Notes: generated by a model from the sequence alone, not told the origin. 24,132 nt of DNA from Dialister sp. UBA734 (GCA_002297935.1 DBLC01000059.1:1-24132), one strand, 5' to 3'. Positions 6,895 through 15,098 are shown, numbered from the stretch's first letter. Made by a program: numbers and translations.

Positions 6895-8004
6895 ATGGTA
6901 ATCAACTACGAACTTGTCGCAGAAGACAAGAAAACCGGTGCCCGGGCGGGGCTGCTTCACACGCCTCACGGCACGTTCAAAACCCCGATGTTCATGCCTG
7001 TAGGGACCCAGGCGACGGTGAAGACCGTAACGCCGGAGGAATTGGAAGATATGGGAGCCCAGATCATTCTGTCCAACACCTATCATCTCTTCCTTCGTCC
7101 TGGCACGGAACTGATTAAGGAAGCAGGGGAACTGCACAAATTCATGAACTGGCCCAAGGGCATTTTGACCGACAGCGGTGGATTCCAGGTATTCAGCTTA
7201 GGGGCTATGCGAAAAATTACCGAAGAAGGGGTGCATTTCCGTTCTTTCTTAGATGGTTCCAAGCAGTTCCTGTCCCCGGAAGTGTCCATCCATGCCCAGG
7301 AAGATTTGGGCAGTGATATTGCTATGGCTTTCGATGAATGCATTCCCTATCCGGCGGATTATGACTATGCGGACCATTCCACGGCCCGGACTACTCGCTG
7401 GGCAGAACGGTGCATTAAAGCCCACACCAGAACGGACCGCGGGATGTTTGGTATCGTCCAAGGGGGCATGTACAAAGACCTGCGGAAACGCAGTGCATTG
7501 GAAATTTCTTCTATGCCTTTTGACGGCATGGCCATTGGGGGTCTGTCCGTAGGGGAACCGCACGATTTGATGTATGACATTCTGGAATACACTACCCAGT
7601 GGCTGCCAGTGAATAAAGCCCGCTACCTCATGGGGGTCGGCACACCGGATTGTCTGGTGGAAGGGGTGGCTCGCGGCATCGATATGTTTGACTGCGTATT
7701 TCCTACCCGTGTGGCTCGAAATGGCATGGCTATGGTGCATTCCGGCCGCATGAATATGAAAAATAAGAAATACGAAAAAGACTGGGCCCCGTTGGAAGAA
7801 GGCTGCCAGTGCTACACCTGTCAGCACTACAGCCGCGCGTACATTCGCCATCTGTATAAATCGGAAGAACTCCTGGCCTTCCGCTTAGTGACCATTCACA
7901 ATCTGTATTTCCTCCTGCAGTTCATGCGAGACATGCGGCAAGCCATCATTGATGGAAACTTCTCTGAATTTAGAGACAGCTTCATGGCGGGATATAAGAG
8001 ATAG
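6895..8004 (+). CDS. tgt: Tgt, queuine/preQ1 tRNA-guanine transglycosylase
   Basis: Tgt swaps guanine-34 of GUN-anticodon tRNAs for preQ1, the committed step of queuosine synthesis. The 369-residue TIM-barrel protein has the family start (RAGLLHTPHGTFKTPMFMPVGT). The acid/base aspartate D93 is in LTDSGGFQVF and the nucleophile D266 in MFDCVFPTRVARNG. The zinc site is C304, C306, C309 (GCQCYTC) and H335 (TIHNL). AAGGAGA lies six bases upstream of the ATG. No preQ1 riboswitch was recognised upstream, though the leader region carries hairpins. It was presumably followed by yajC before the insertion sequence came between them. Confidence 0.97.
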   Translation: MVINYELVAEDKKTGARAGLLHTPHGTFKTPMFMPVGTQATVKTVTPEELEDMGAQIILSNTYHLFLRPGTELIKEAGELHKFMNWPKGILTDSGGFQVFSLGAMRKITEEGVHFRSFLDGSKQFLSPEVSIHAQEDLGSDIAMAFDECIPYPADYDYADHSTARTTRWAERCIKAHTRTDRGMFGIVQGGMYKDLRKRSALEISSMPFDGMAIGGLSVGEPHDLMYDILEYTTQWLPVNKARYLMGVGTPDCLVEGVARGIDMFDCVFPTRVARNGMAMVHSGRMNMKNKKYEKDWAPLEEGCQCYTCQHYSRAYIRHLYKSEELLAFRLVTIHNLYFLLQFMRDMRQAIIDGNFSEFRDSFMAGYKR

Positions 8005-8117
8005 TGTGAAGTAAAGGTAGCAGGAAACAATTCGTATGATGCCGCAGCGGATAAAGGTTGGCCCTGCGGGCAGGTTAGTATTGTTCCGTTTTCTCTTTCA
8101 GCACTGTACATTTATCC

Positions 8118-8190
8118 AAAGTTAAAAGGTTATAAAAGGTTATGAGATGATCAAAAGGCCCATAACCTTTATAACCCGTATAACCTTTTG
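8118..8190. repeat. GGTTATAAAA-family inverted repeat after tgt
   Basis: GTTAAAAGGTTATAAAAGG followed by TTATGAG (left arm) faces CATAACCTTTATAACCC followed by GTATAACCTTTTG (right arm) around a short loop. It can form a stem of about 28 bp with few mismatches ending in TTTT, so it may end tgt transcription. Relatives are at 13516, 15031 and, in part, 4718. Just upstream, 8041-8080 holds a CCTGCGGGCAGG segment of the same repeat set. Confidence 0.75.
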
Positions 8191-8253
8191 ACAAGCGGTG
8201 TACCGTATATGTTAGATGGATCCATGGAGCAAGATAATAACTCAACTTTCCCA

Positions 8254-9597
8254 TCAAGAAAGATAGGCTAATACTCGATAAAATCTATGCTGAGAGTTAA
8301 TCCATTCACTGACTTTACTTTTTATCAGGTTTATGCATTCTTCTCCAAAACTTTCTGCTGCATCCATTAGCAGCAGAAGTAAATTCGCTAGAGATGCCTC
8401 GAATGTAACATCTTGCACCTCTTCGCAAGTCATACGAAAGAGTGCCCCCAGAGTTCTAGTATCATTTTCTTGTCGGCGAAGCCATTCTAGCAGAATATAT
8501 CGAGTACATACGATAGTTGTGCTAGCTACAGCTGTTGAATAATTAATGTTCTGGTACTCTTTTCCTAACTGTAACTGAGACTTTGCTACCTTGAAAAAAC
8601 ATTCAATAGACCAGCGATTTTCATATAGGCGAATGACTTCTTGTGCATCTAGGGTAATATCACTGCTTAGTAAGCAAAGCCAGCTGTTTTTCTTGTTGCG
8701 GTTCTTAATAAAGACGAGTTTTACTGCTACTCCGCGATTTGTAGTAACCTGTATTTCACCAATCACCCGATCACTATTATGCTTCCAGGCCATCTTTCGA
8801 AGTGTGCTTAATGTATAGCCATTTCCTTTATAAAAATACTTCTGCTGACCGCGTTTCACCATTCCAATTACATCTAGTCCAAGCTCTTTGATTCGGCTAA
8901 TCATCGGTGCAGTGGTAAACCAAGTGTCCATTAAAACATATTTCCCGTAAATGCCGACATCCAGGGCTTTTTTCAACAATGTAATAACAGCATCCGGCTT
9001 GGGCATTATGCTCTCTTTTCGGATTTTGTATGCAATGGAACGATGATCAATATCCTTAGATATTTCATTGTAACGATTCTTTTTCTTCGCAGAAGACAGC
9101 ATATTAAAGCCAACAGGAACAAAACTAAAGCCATCTGTCCAGCCAAGCGTTAAAAGAGTATATCCTTTGCAGTATTTACGGATTACATGGTCATAAGTCT
9201 TTGCAAGAAGCTCAGCTTTTGTATTTCTATCACGGTGTAATGTTGAATCATCTATTACGAATAGACCAGGTCTGTCCGGTCTGGTAAGACGAGAAAATAT
9301 GGTAATAACACGCAATGCTAAAAGACTTAAAAACCTGAGCCAATTAAACGACTCATTATTCAAAAATCTGTTATAGGTATTTTTAGAGTAATAGTTATCC
9401 TTATTTTGAGAATTTAGAAGTTGAAATAATGTGCACTTAAGGAATACAACAACGAGTAAAGTCCCGAAAATATCGAATGATTTAATACCTTTTTTGCGTA
9501 TGTTAGCTTGACGAAGTAATTGAGAAATTTTCAATTCTTTCATTGCAGAATAAATATCATTTTTGGTCTGTTCTTTTAATGAAGTTTGGTTTATCAT
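8254..9597 (-). CDS. IS4-family DDE transposase
   Basis: The 447-residue transposase catalyses cut-and-paste movement of the surrounding element. The DDE triad is visible: first Asp in LFVIDDSTLHRDR (D116/D117), second in YVLMDTWFTT (D224), Glu in YENRWSIECFFKVAK (E332). That last segment fits the IS4 YREK signature exactly (Y325, R328, E332, K339). I chose the ATG at 9597 (MINQTSLKEQ) because AAAGGAT lies about ten bases upstream. A GTG at 9636 would add 13 residues but has no ribosome binding site. The frame is uninterrupted. The gene is AT-rich compared with its neighbours, as expected for an acquired element. Confidence 0.93.
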   Translation of the reverse strand: MINQTSLKEQTKNDIYSAMKELKISQLLRQANIRKKGIKSFDIFGTLLVVVFLKCTLFQLLNSQNKDNYYSKNTYNRFLNNESFNWLRFLSLLALRVITIFSRLTRPDRPGLFVIDDSTLHRDRNTKAELLAKTYDHVIRKYCKGYTLLTLGWTDGFSFVPVGFNMLSSAKKKNRYNEISKDIDHRSIAYKIRKESIMPKPDAVITLLKKALDVGIYGKYVLMDTWFTTAPMISRIKELGLDVIGMVKRGQQKYFYKGNGYTLSTLRKMAWKHNSDRVIGEIQVTTNRGVAVKLVFIKNRNKKNSWLCLLSSDITLDAQEVIRLYENRWSIECFFKVAKSQLQLGKEYQNINYSTAVASTTIVCTRYILLEWLRRQENDTRTLGALFRMTCEEVQDVTFEASLANLLLLLMDAAESFGEECINLIKSKVSEWINSQHRFYRVLAYLS

Positions 9598-9641
9598 ATA
9601 GGTGACATCCTTTCTTTTGTTACTCGGTTTAGTCACCTATA
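9597..9641 (-). promoter_or_regulatory. Stem that could hide the transposase ribosome binding site
   Basis: TATAGGTGAC (9597-9606) and GTCACCTATA (9632-9641) are perfect 10-bp inverses. In transposase mRNA the 3' arm abuts the ATG and the loop holds the AAAGGAT ribosome binding site. On the minus strand a TATTAT -10-like box lies directly before the outer arm, so a transcript from the element's own promoter might start within that arm and lack the full stem, while read-through transcripts would contain it. Comparable protection against outside transcription is known for IS10 and IS50. Here it is inferred only. Confidence 0.45.
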
Positions 9642-9858
9642 TAATACTAGAGAAAGGGTGTCTTTTGCATGTCAAGATTATTATTTTTATAGTAAAATCC
9701 GTAGTTTTTATCGAATATATCCATGTATTTTCAGGTGGGAAAGTTGAGATAATAACCTTTATACGTATGATGTATGTGCACTTTATTTTAATTTTCTAAA
9801 GACAATACCCTATAGATATGATAAAATAACTCTATATAAGTTAACGGAGGTGAATCAA

Positions 9859-10371
9859 ATGGAACAGGTAATGAATTTTATCAGCCTGGTATGGCCTTTT
9901 CTGATTCTGGTAGGGATTATGTATTTCTTCATGTATCGTCCACAGAAAAAGCTGAAACTGGAAAGAGGCAGATTTTTGCTGTCTCTGAAAAAAGGAGACC
10001 ATGTGGTGACCGCTGGCGGCGTGCATGGTGTGATTAAGGTGCTGCGTGACAAGTACGTAGAACTGGAAATCGCTCCGAAAGTTGTCATCAAAGTAGAAAA
10101 AGCAGCCATCCAGCACGGAGAAGTGAAGCTGATGGATATGGAAGAGGCTAAGAAAGCAGGCGCTGCTGCTATCGGGGCCGCTGCTACAGAACCAGTAGAA
10201 AATCAGATGGTGAAAGCCAAAGAAGAACCGGAAGTTGTCGAAGAAGTAGTAGAAGTCGACGATCCGAAAGATGCTGGTACCGAAGTGGTAGAAGAAGTTG
10301 TCGAAGTCGATGAAAATGGCAAAGAAACTTCCAAGACCACCAAGACTACGAAAAAAGAGGAAAAGAAATGA
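9859..10371 (+). CDS. yajC: YajC, Sec translocon accessory subunit
   Basis: YajC is a small inner-membrane protein associating with SecDF and SecYEG. The 170-residue product has one transmembrane helix (about 7-25), the conserved MYRPQKK (25-31) and the cytoplasmic core GDHVVTAGGVHGVIKVL...DKYVELEIAPKVVIKVEKAAI. The ATG at 9859 follows a very strong GGAGGTGA; a GTG three codons earlier lies inside that site, so I rejected it. The C-terminus is unusually long and charged, with a repeated VVEEVVEVD motif (about 134-142 and 153-161) and a Lys/Thr tail. The stop overlaps the next gene by four bases (ATGA). Since the insertion, any tgt-derived transcription is blocked or altered. Confidence 0.93.
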   Translation: MEQVMNFISLVWPFLILVGIMYFFMYRPQKKLKLERGRFLLSLKKGDHVVTAGGVHGVIKVLRDKYVELEIAPKVVIKVEKAAIQHGEVKLMDMEEAKKAGAAAIGAAATEPVENQMVKAKEEPEVVEEVVEVDDPKDAGTEVVEEVVEVDENGKETSKTTKTTKKEEKK

Positions 10372-10958
10372 TGAGGTCGGATATTCCTTCTTCGGTTACG
10401 AAAAAGGAAATTCGCCAGAAGATGCTCGCCAAACGGCGGGCTCTTTCTGCTAGTGAAATAGACGAAAAAAGCCTAGCTTTGCGAGACCAGATTGTGTCTC
10501 TTCCGGCGTACCAGAAGGCCAAGAGAATCATGGCATACCTTTCGATGAAAGGGGAGGCCGACTTGGACCCTTTGATTCGTCAGGCCTTAGCGGACGGGAA
10601 GGAAATCTACATTCCCGTGTGCCTTCCGGAGAAACAAATGGAAGCAGGCCGACTTCTTTCTATGGAACATTTCAAGAAAGGTCCCTACGGCCTTCGGGAT
10701 TTGCCTGATGGCTATGAGGTGATTTCTCCCGAAGAATTGGATTTGGTCCTGGTGCCTGGGGTCGCTTGTACCAAAGAAGGCATCCGCTTGGGGATGGGGG
10801 CTGGTTACTATGACCGCTACCTGTCCTATGTGCCTTTTGAAAAACGGGTGGTCACCCTCTGGGATTTCCAAGTCATAGCAGACATTCCTTTTGAACCATT
10901 TGACCAGAAAATGGCACAGATTGTGACTGAAAAGAGTGTGATTTCAGTTAGCAGGTAA
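10368..10958 (+). CDS. 5-formyltetrahydrofolate cyclo-ligase family protein
   Basis: This enzyme converts 5-formyl-THF and ATP to 5,10-methenyl-THF, salvaging a storage folate. The 196-residue protein matches the family throughout: KKEIRQKMLAKRRALS near the start, RIMAYLSMKGEADLDPLI, EIYIPVCLP, GPYGLRDLP and the signature GVACTKEGIRLGMGAGYYDRYL (about 131-152). The first ATG overlaps the yajC stop; a second ATG follows at once (Met-Met), so either may be used. The four-base overlap indicates translational coupling with yajC, although no functional link between folate salvage and Sec is known to me. Confidence 0.92.
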   Translation: MMRSDIPSSVTKKEIRQKMLAKRRALSASEIDEKSLALRDQIVSLPAYQKAKRIMAYLSMKGEADLDPLIRQALADGKEIYIPVCLPEKQMEAGRLLSMEHFKKGPYGLRDLPDGYEVISPEELDLVLVPGVACTKEGIRLGMGAGYYDRYLSYVPFEKRVVTLWDFQVIADIPFEPFDQKMAQIVTEKSVISVSR

Positions 10959-10989
10959 CAACTGCTTGTTATTCGCTGCTTTCGAAAAA

Positions 10990-11208
10990 TGCGTAATGCG
11001 AAGTGCGTAGTGCGTAATGAAGGAAGGAGCGCACAATTCATAAAGCGCCCCAATACCCCTTTTTGTATAAATATGAAAGTTATGTATAAAAATGGCGTAT
11101 CAGATTTAGACAGAAAAGTATTATCGTGTATTTTATAAAATGAGCAACGCTATATGAATTGTGCGTTGCTACATTCACTACGCATTACGCACTTCGCACT
11201 ACGCATTT
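10990..11208. repeat. GCGTAGT-heptad inverted-repeat element, copy 2 (before secD)
   Basis: Left arm: GCGTAAT, GCGAAGT, GCGTAGT, GCGTAAT (10991-11018). The inverted right arm runs to about 11208. Hairpin 1 pairs GGAGCGC (11026-11030 onward) with GCGCCCC (11045-11051), with one mismatch. Hairpin 2 is a perfect 8-bp stem AGCAACGC/GCGTTGCT (11143-11150 with 11163-11170) around tatatgaattgt. That loop is identical to the ruvC-ruvA copy, although the stem differs at most positions. About 90 bases of unrelated AT-rich sequence lie between the two hairpins. Confidence 0.9.
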
Positions 11209-11277
11209 TATAAAAAAGGTTGGCAAGCCAATGATTGGCTATTCAATCATAGTATATAAGGAAACGAGGTTGAAACG

Positions 11278-12525
11278 TTGGAAAAGAAAAGGAAAAGCGC
11301 GGTCAGAACCGGGAATTTGATCCGGTTCTGGGCAGTGATTGCCGTCATCATCGGCGTTTTCCTGGGAACGGTGGGCTGGCTGGCCGGACATATCCGCCAG
11401 GGCCTTGACTTGCAGGGCGGTACCCATATCGTCATGCAGGCCGAAGATACGGAGGAAAATAAAGTCACTCCGGAAGCCATCACCCAGGTTATCAATATCA
11501 TGCAGAAGCGTGTCAATGAAATGGGCCTCACAGAACCAATCATTCAGCGTGAAGGGGCGAACCGTATTATCATCGAACTTCCTGGGGAAAAGGATCCGCA
11601 GAAAGCCATCGAAACCATTGGTAAAACCGCTGTCCTTCAGTTCAAAGATGAAGATGGCAATGTGAAACTGACCGGCGAAGATTTGAAAAACGCCAAAGAA
11701 CAGATGGGGCAGAACAAACAGCCTCTGGTTGCTCTCGAATTCAGTGAAGAAGGGGGCAAAAAGTTCGGTGACTTGACCGCCGCCAATGTAGGTCGTCATA
11801 TCGGGATTTACCTGGATGGGGAAATGCTTACCAATCCAGTAGTCAATGAAGCCATCACCGGCGGTTCCGCTGTCATTACTGGACAGAGAACCCTGGAAGA
11901 AGCCAAAGACTTGGCTATTCTTCTGAGAAGTGGTGCGCTGCCAGTCAAAGTATCCGTCATGGAAGTCCGCACGGTCGGTCCGTCTTTGGGCCAGGATTCC
12001 AAAGATAAATCTGTGGTGGCTTTCACCATCGGTCTGTCTCTGGTAGTGCTCTTCATGCTGGCGGTATACCGCATGGCTGGTTTTGTGGCTGACGTAGCCC
12101 TTCTGGTGTATGTACTCATTCTTCTGGGCGTGCTGAACCTGCTCCATGCGACACTGACCCTGCCAAGTGTGGCAGGTGTTATCCTGTCCATTGGTATGGC
12201 CGTCGATGCGAACGTCCTGATTTTTGAACGATTCAAAGAAGAAATTGCCGGCGGCAAGATGCTGCGTCTGGCGGTACAGTCTGGTTTCAAACGTGCCTTC
12301 GTCACCATTTTTGATGCCAATATGACCGTCATCATTACATCCTGCATCCTGTTCTTCCTGGGAAGTGCCACTGTCAAAGGATTTGCCTTCTCCTTGGGCC
12401 TTGGCGTTGCGGTATCCATGTTTACCGCCATCACCGTGAGCCGTACGCTCTTGATGTTCCTCATTGATGCCAATTGGATTCATAACCCCTGGTGGTTTGG
12501 TGGAAAAAGGGGGTATGACAAATAA
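11278..12525 (+). CDS. secD: SecD, protein translocase subunit
   Basis: SecD with SecF uses the proton gradient to pull exported proteins across the membrane. The 415-residue protein has TM1 (about 17-37), the conserved GLDLQGGTH (42-50), a periplasmic P1 region and, after about residue 245, five further transmembrane segments. These include SIGMAVDANVLIFERFKEE, the SecD/RND signature. The start is a TTG at 11278, eight bases after GAGG; no in-frame ATG sits at the expected N-terminus. Such a weak start codon may tune output. The stop overlaps the secF start by one base (TAATG). The P1 domain is short, as usual in Firmicutes. Confidence 0.95.
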   Translation: MEKKRKSAVRTGNLIRFWAVIAVIIGVFLGTVGWLAGHIRQGLDLQGGTHIVMQAEDTEENKVTPEAITQVINIMQKRVNEMGLTEPIIQREGANRIIIELPGEKDPQKAIETIGKTAVLQFKDEDGNVKLTGEDLKNAKEQMGQNKQPLVALEFSEEGGKKFGDLTAANVGRHIGIYLDGEMLTNPVVNEAITGGSAVITGQRTLEEAKDLAILLRSGALPVKVSVMEVRTVGPSLGQDSKDKSVVAFTIGLSLVVLFMLAVYRMAGFVADVALLVYVLILLGVLNLLHATLTLPSVAGVILSIGMAVDANVLIFERFKEEIAGGKMLRLAVQSGFKRAFVTIFDANMTVIITSCILFFLGSATVKGFAFSLGLGVAVSMFTAITVSRTLLMFLIDANWIHNPWWFGGKRGYDK

Positions 12526-13463
12526 TGTTTAACAACTTCGATTTTATTGCCAAAAGAAAAATCTGGTTCGGCTTCTCCGGACTGATGATTGTTTTATCCA
12601 TTATTTCCATTGTCCTCTTCCGCTTCAACTGGGGCATTGACTTCACCGGCGGCACCATTTTGGAACTGGCTTTCCCACAGAACGTGACGGTCGAACAGGT
12701 CCGTGAAGGACTCCGTCAGGATGGTCTCGAAACAGCCACCATTCAGCTGTCTGGAAATATCCAAGGCGAAGCCGGCGACGATGTGATCATCCGCACCAGA
12801 AACCTGTCTGCCGAAGAAGCGCAGACCGTGGTATCCCATGTGAATGACAAAGTGGGACAAGCAGAAGTGAAACGTATCGAAACCGTCGGTGCCGTCATCG
12901 GATCTGAAGTGACAGAAAATACATTGCTCAATGTGATTCTTTCCTTCGGTGCCATGATTCTCTACATGTCCATCCGCTTTGAACATCGCATCGCTCTGTC
13001 TGCTATCGTTGCCATTTGCCACGATATCCTGATGGTGCTCGGTGTATTTGCGTTCTTCCATTTGGAAGTGGATGCGTCCTTCCTTGCTGCTATCCTGACT
13101 GTTCTGGGGTACTCCATGAACGAATCGGTCGTTATCTTCGACCGTATCCGTGAAGCCATTCACACCCATCGCAGAACCGATAGTTTCGCGAAACTGGCTA
13201 ACGACTCCATTCACCAGACCATTCGTCGTTCCCTCTATACACTGACCACCACCCTCTTCTGCGTGGCCTCTCTGTATTTCTTCGGCGGAGATACGACGAA
13301 AAACTTCGCTCTGGTTATGCTCATCGGCTTCATCTCCGGTGCCTATTCCTCGGTCTGCGTAGCCACATCCATTTGGGTGACCTGGCATGAACACACCTCT
13401 AGCACAAGAAATAGTGCGCATCAGGATGATGAGGGAGAAAAGCCAAAACGGAAAAGAAAATAG
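12525..13463 (+). CDS. secF: SecF, protein translocase subunit
   Basis: SecF is the partner of SecD in the proton-driven Sec motor. The 312-residue protein has TM1 (about 14-33), the GIDFTGGT motif (37-44), a compact periplasmic domain and five C-terminal transmembrane segments with the RND signature LGYSMNESVVIFDRIREA (about 197-214). It ends in a basic tail (EKPKRKRK). The ATG shares its A with the secD stop, so translation is probably coupled. A long GGTTAT-family hairpin 50 bases downstream is a likely end of the operon. Confidence 0.95.
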   Translation: MFNNFDFIAKRKIWFGFSGLMIVLSIISIVLFRFNWGIDFTGGTILELAFPQNVTVEQVREGLRQDGLETATIQLSGNIQGEAGDDVIIRTRNLSAEEAQTVVSHVNDKVGQAEVKRIETVGAVIGSEVTENTLLNVILSFGAMILYMSIRFEHRIALSAIVAICHDILMVLGVFAFFHLEVDASFLAAILTVLGYSMNESVVIFDRIREAIHTHRRTDSFAKLANDSIHQTIRRSLYTLTTTLFCVASLYFFGGDTTKNFALVMLIGFISGAYSSVCVATSIWVTWHEHTSSTRNSAHQDDEGEKPKRKRK

Positions 13464-13515
13464 GATTATAGTGGCATGAATTCTTGCTGTTAACATAGAA
13501 GAGATGCCGCAATGC

Positions 13516-13590
13516 TAAAAGGTTAAAAGGGTTATAAAAGGTTATGGGACTATGGTTTATGTCATAACCTTTTATAACCCTTTTTCTTTG
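13516..13590 (+). terminator. GGTTATAAAA-family hairpin, likely secDF terminator
   Basis: AAAGGTTAAAAGGGTTATAA and following bases up to about 13547 face CATAACCTTTTATAACCC (13563-13580), followed by TTTTTC. The stem exceeds 20 bp. It belongs to the same family as 8118-8190 and 15031-15098. Downstream, 13630-13655 has another 'ataacctgcccgaagggc' piece. Confidence 0.7.
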
Positions 13591-13680
13591 TTTCCTGTCT
13601 GGCTGCTAGGATGAAGGATAGGGAGAACAATAACCTGCCCGAAGGGCATAACCTTTTCCTCTCCTTTTATCACAAGTGTA

Positions 13681-13710
13681 TTGCACCGCTTCATATAATT
13701 CTGTTATAAT
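13681..13710 (+). promoter_or_regulatory. Promoter of the first racemase-like gene
   Basis: TTGCAC (13681-13686) and TATAAT (13705-13710) are 18 bases apart, a good sigma-70 type match, 29 bases before the ATG. TTGCA and TGCAA (13681-13685 and 13710-13714) also form inverted half-sites around the promoter, which might be an operator; that part is speculative. Confidence 0.7.
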
Positions 13711-13738
13711 GCAACCATTAAAATATTGGAGGTGCGTT

Positions 13739-14851
13739 ATGAGAATTGATCGCGTGGATATCATTCGTGTTCTGAATCCATTCAAGCATCCCTTTCAGAC
13801 CAGTTTTACGAAGTTTGAAAATCGAGATGCTCTGCTTGTGAAAATTTATTCCGAAGGCCTGGTGGGCTGGGGGGAATGTAAGGCTTTTTATGGTCCTTTC
13901 TATAATCCAGAAGACAATGGCACCGTATTTCATATCCTAAAGAATATGATTATTCCTAAAATTCTTCATCAGGACGTGGAAAGCCCTGAATCTTTCATGA
14001 AGAGTTTTGAATACATCAAAGGCAATCGTCTGGCTAAGGCAGCGGTAGAAAATGCACTGTGGGAATTGATGGTACAGCGGACCGGTAAGTCTTTGAAGAC
14101 CCTTTTGGGCGGCACCCAGAAGGAAATCAAAGTGGGCGTGTCTTTGGGCATTGAAAAGGACATCAATGTGCTTTTTGAAGAAATTTATCATTACCTGGAA
14201 CAGGGGTATCACAGAACAAAAATCAAGATTCATCCAGGAAAAGATATCGAAGTCATCAAAGCAATTCGTAAGGAATTTGGCGATATCACACTGACCGTAG
14301 ATGCCAATTCAGCTTATACACTGAAAGATTTGGACCTGTTCAAAGAAATGGATCAGTACCATCTCCAATACATCGAACAGCCATTAGGGGAAGAAGATAT
14401 CGTGGACCATGCGACACTGCAGAAGGCCATTGAAACGCCGGTGTGCCTTGATGAAAGTATCGTTTCTTATGAAGCGGCAGAAGCGGCTATTCGCTTGGGC
14501 AGTTGTAAAGTGATCAACATCAAATCCAGCCGTTGTGGTGGTGTCTATGAAGGGAAACGCATTCATGACCTGTGTGTGAAACATCACATTCCGGTTTGGT
14601 GTGGCGGCATGACTGAACTGGGCATCGGCCGGGCTCAGAACGTTTCCTTTGCCAGCCTGCCAGGATTTACAGAACTGGCTCACGACGTGGCAGCAGCGAA
14701 TCGCTATTTCGATGAAGACATCACCAGTCCTATGGTGGATATCACTGATCGCTGCACCATCATCGTGCCCGATGAAGAAAACGGCATCCGTTACGATGTG
14801 GATGAAAAACAAATCGACAAAATGGAAGCAGGACATTGGATTTTCCGGTAA
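13739..14851 (+). CDS. Enolase-superfamily N-acyl/N-succinyl amino acid racemase-like protein (copy A)
   Basis: The 370-residue protein belongs to the muconate lactonizing subgroup and closely matches the o-succinylbenzoate synthase / N-succinylamino acid racemase family. Catalytic lysines are K163 (TKIKIHPGKD) and K262 (VINIKSSRCGG). Metal ligands are D188 (TVDANSAYT), E213 (YIEQPL) and D238 (VCLDES). The capping-domain WGEC (44-47) and the late VWCGGMTELGIGRAQN motif are intact. The ATG follows GGAGGTG. The gene has its own promoter and terminator and faces the regulator convergently. With no menaquinone genes around and M20 peptidases nearby, racemisation of N-acylated amino acids is the better guess than menaquinone synthesis, but the family is promiscuous. 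Confidence 0.87.
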   Translation: MRIDRVDIIRVLNPFKHPFQTSFTKFENRDALLVKIYSEGLVGWGECKAFYGPFYNPEDNGTVFHILKNMIIPKILHQDVESPESFMKSFEYIKGNRLAKAAVENALWELMVQRTGKSLKTLLGGTQKEIKVGVSLGIEKDINVLFEEIYHYLEQGYHRTKIKIHPGKDIEVIKAIRKEFGDITLTVDANSAYTLKDLDLFKEMDQYHLQYIEQPLGEEDIVDHATLQKAIETPVCLDESIVSYEAAEAAIRLGSCKVINIKSSRCGGVYEGKRIHDLCVKHHIPVWCGGMTELGIGRAQNVSFASLPGFTELAHDVAAANRYFDEDITSPMVDITDRCTIIVPDEENGIRYDVDEKQIDKMEAGHWIFR

Positions 14852-14860
14852 GGGGTAAAT

Positions 14861-14898
14861 AAAAAAGAGTCTCATGGATTTTCATGAGGCTCTTTTTG
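14861..14898 (+). terminator. Rho-independent terminator after racemase copy A
   Basis: AAAAAAGAGTCTCATG pairs with CATGAGGCTCTTTTT around GATTTT, with T and A runs on both sides. It could work in both directions. Confidence 0.85.
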
Positions 14899-14899
14899 A

Positions 14900-14963
14900 G
14901 TGAGGAGTTAGGAATGAGGAGTGAGGAGTGATGGAAGGGGCGCACATAATTTGGAAGCGCCCC
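14900..14963. repeat. Heptad array GTGAGGA/GTTAGGA plus GGGGCGC hairpin
   Basis: Five 7-mers follow one another: GTGAGGA, GTTAGGA, ATGAGGA, GTGAGGA, GTGATGG (14900-14934). A GGGGCGC/GCGCCCC hairpin (14937-14963) follows, like hairpin 1 of the GCGTAGT elements. The second hairpin and inverted right arm are missing, so this is half an element carrying a different heptad. Confidence 0.8.
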
Positions 14964-15030
14964 AATTGTATAAAAGGTTATTAGTCTACCCACTCCCATT
15001 TCCTGACATATAAATCCAACCGCTTATAAC

Positions 15031-15098
15031 AAGGTTAAAAAGGTTATATAGGGTTATGTGCTTATCGAAAGTGCATAACCCTATATTAACCTTTTTTT
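15031..15098. terminator. GGTTAT-family hairpin between convergent genes
   Basis: AAGGTTAAAAAGGTTATA, then TAGGGTTATGTGC, faces GCATAACCCTATA, then TTAACCTTTTTTT. The stem is about 30 bp, nearly perfect, with A and T tails. It lies between the convergent racemase A and regulator genes and could end transcription from both sides. The rest of this gap (15099-15197) is AT-rich and contains an 'aataataaccctttata' arm-like piece. Confidence 0.75.

Larger units (their letters stand above)
8241..9748. mobile_element. Complete IS4-family insertion sequence (1508 bp)
   Basis: The left end CTCAACTTTCCCA (8241-8253) is the exact inverse of the right end TGGGAAAGTTGAG (9736-9748); similarity continues weakly inward. 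The element is flanked by a 7-bp direct repeat ATAATAA (8234-8240 and 9749-9755). Joining the flanks gives gcaagATAATAACCtttatac, which resembles agtagaataataacccttta near 15147, so the target was probably one arm of a GGTTAT-type repeat. The single transposase gene is intact and on the minus strand, and its stop codon lies within 3 bases of the left terminal repeat. Matched ends and target duplication suggest a fairly recent, possibly still active, insertion. Confidence 0.92.

Noticed and set aside
13739..14851. menC (o-succinylbenzoate synthase) for menaquinone synthesis
   Set aside because: The family fits, but there are no menaquinone genes nearby and there are two copies beside M20 hydrolases and a transporter, so the racemase role is preferred; the OSBS activity remains possible.
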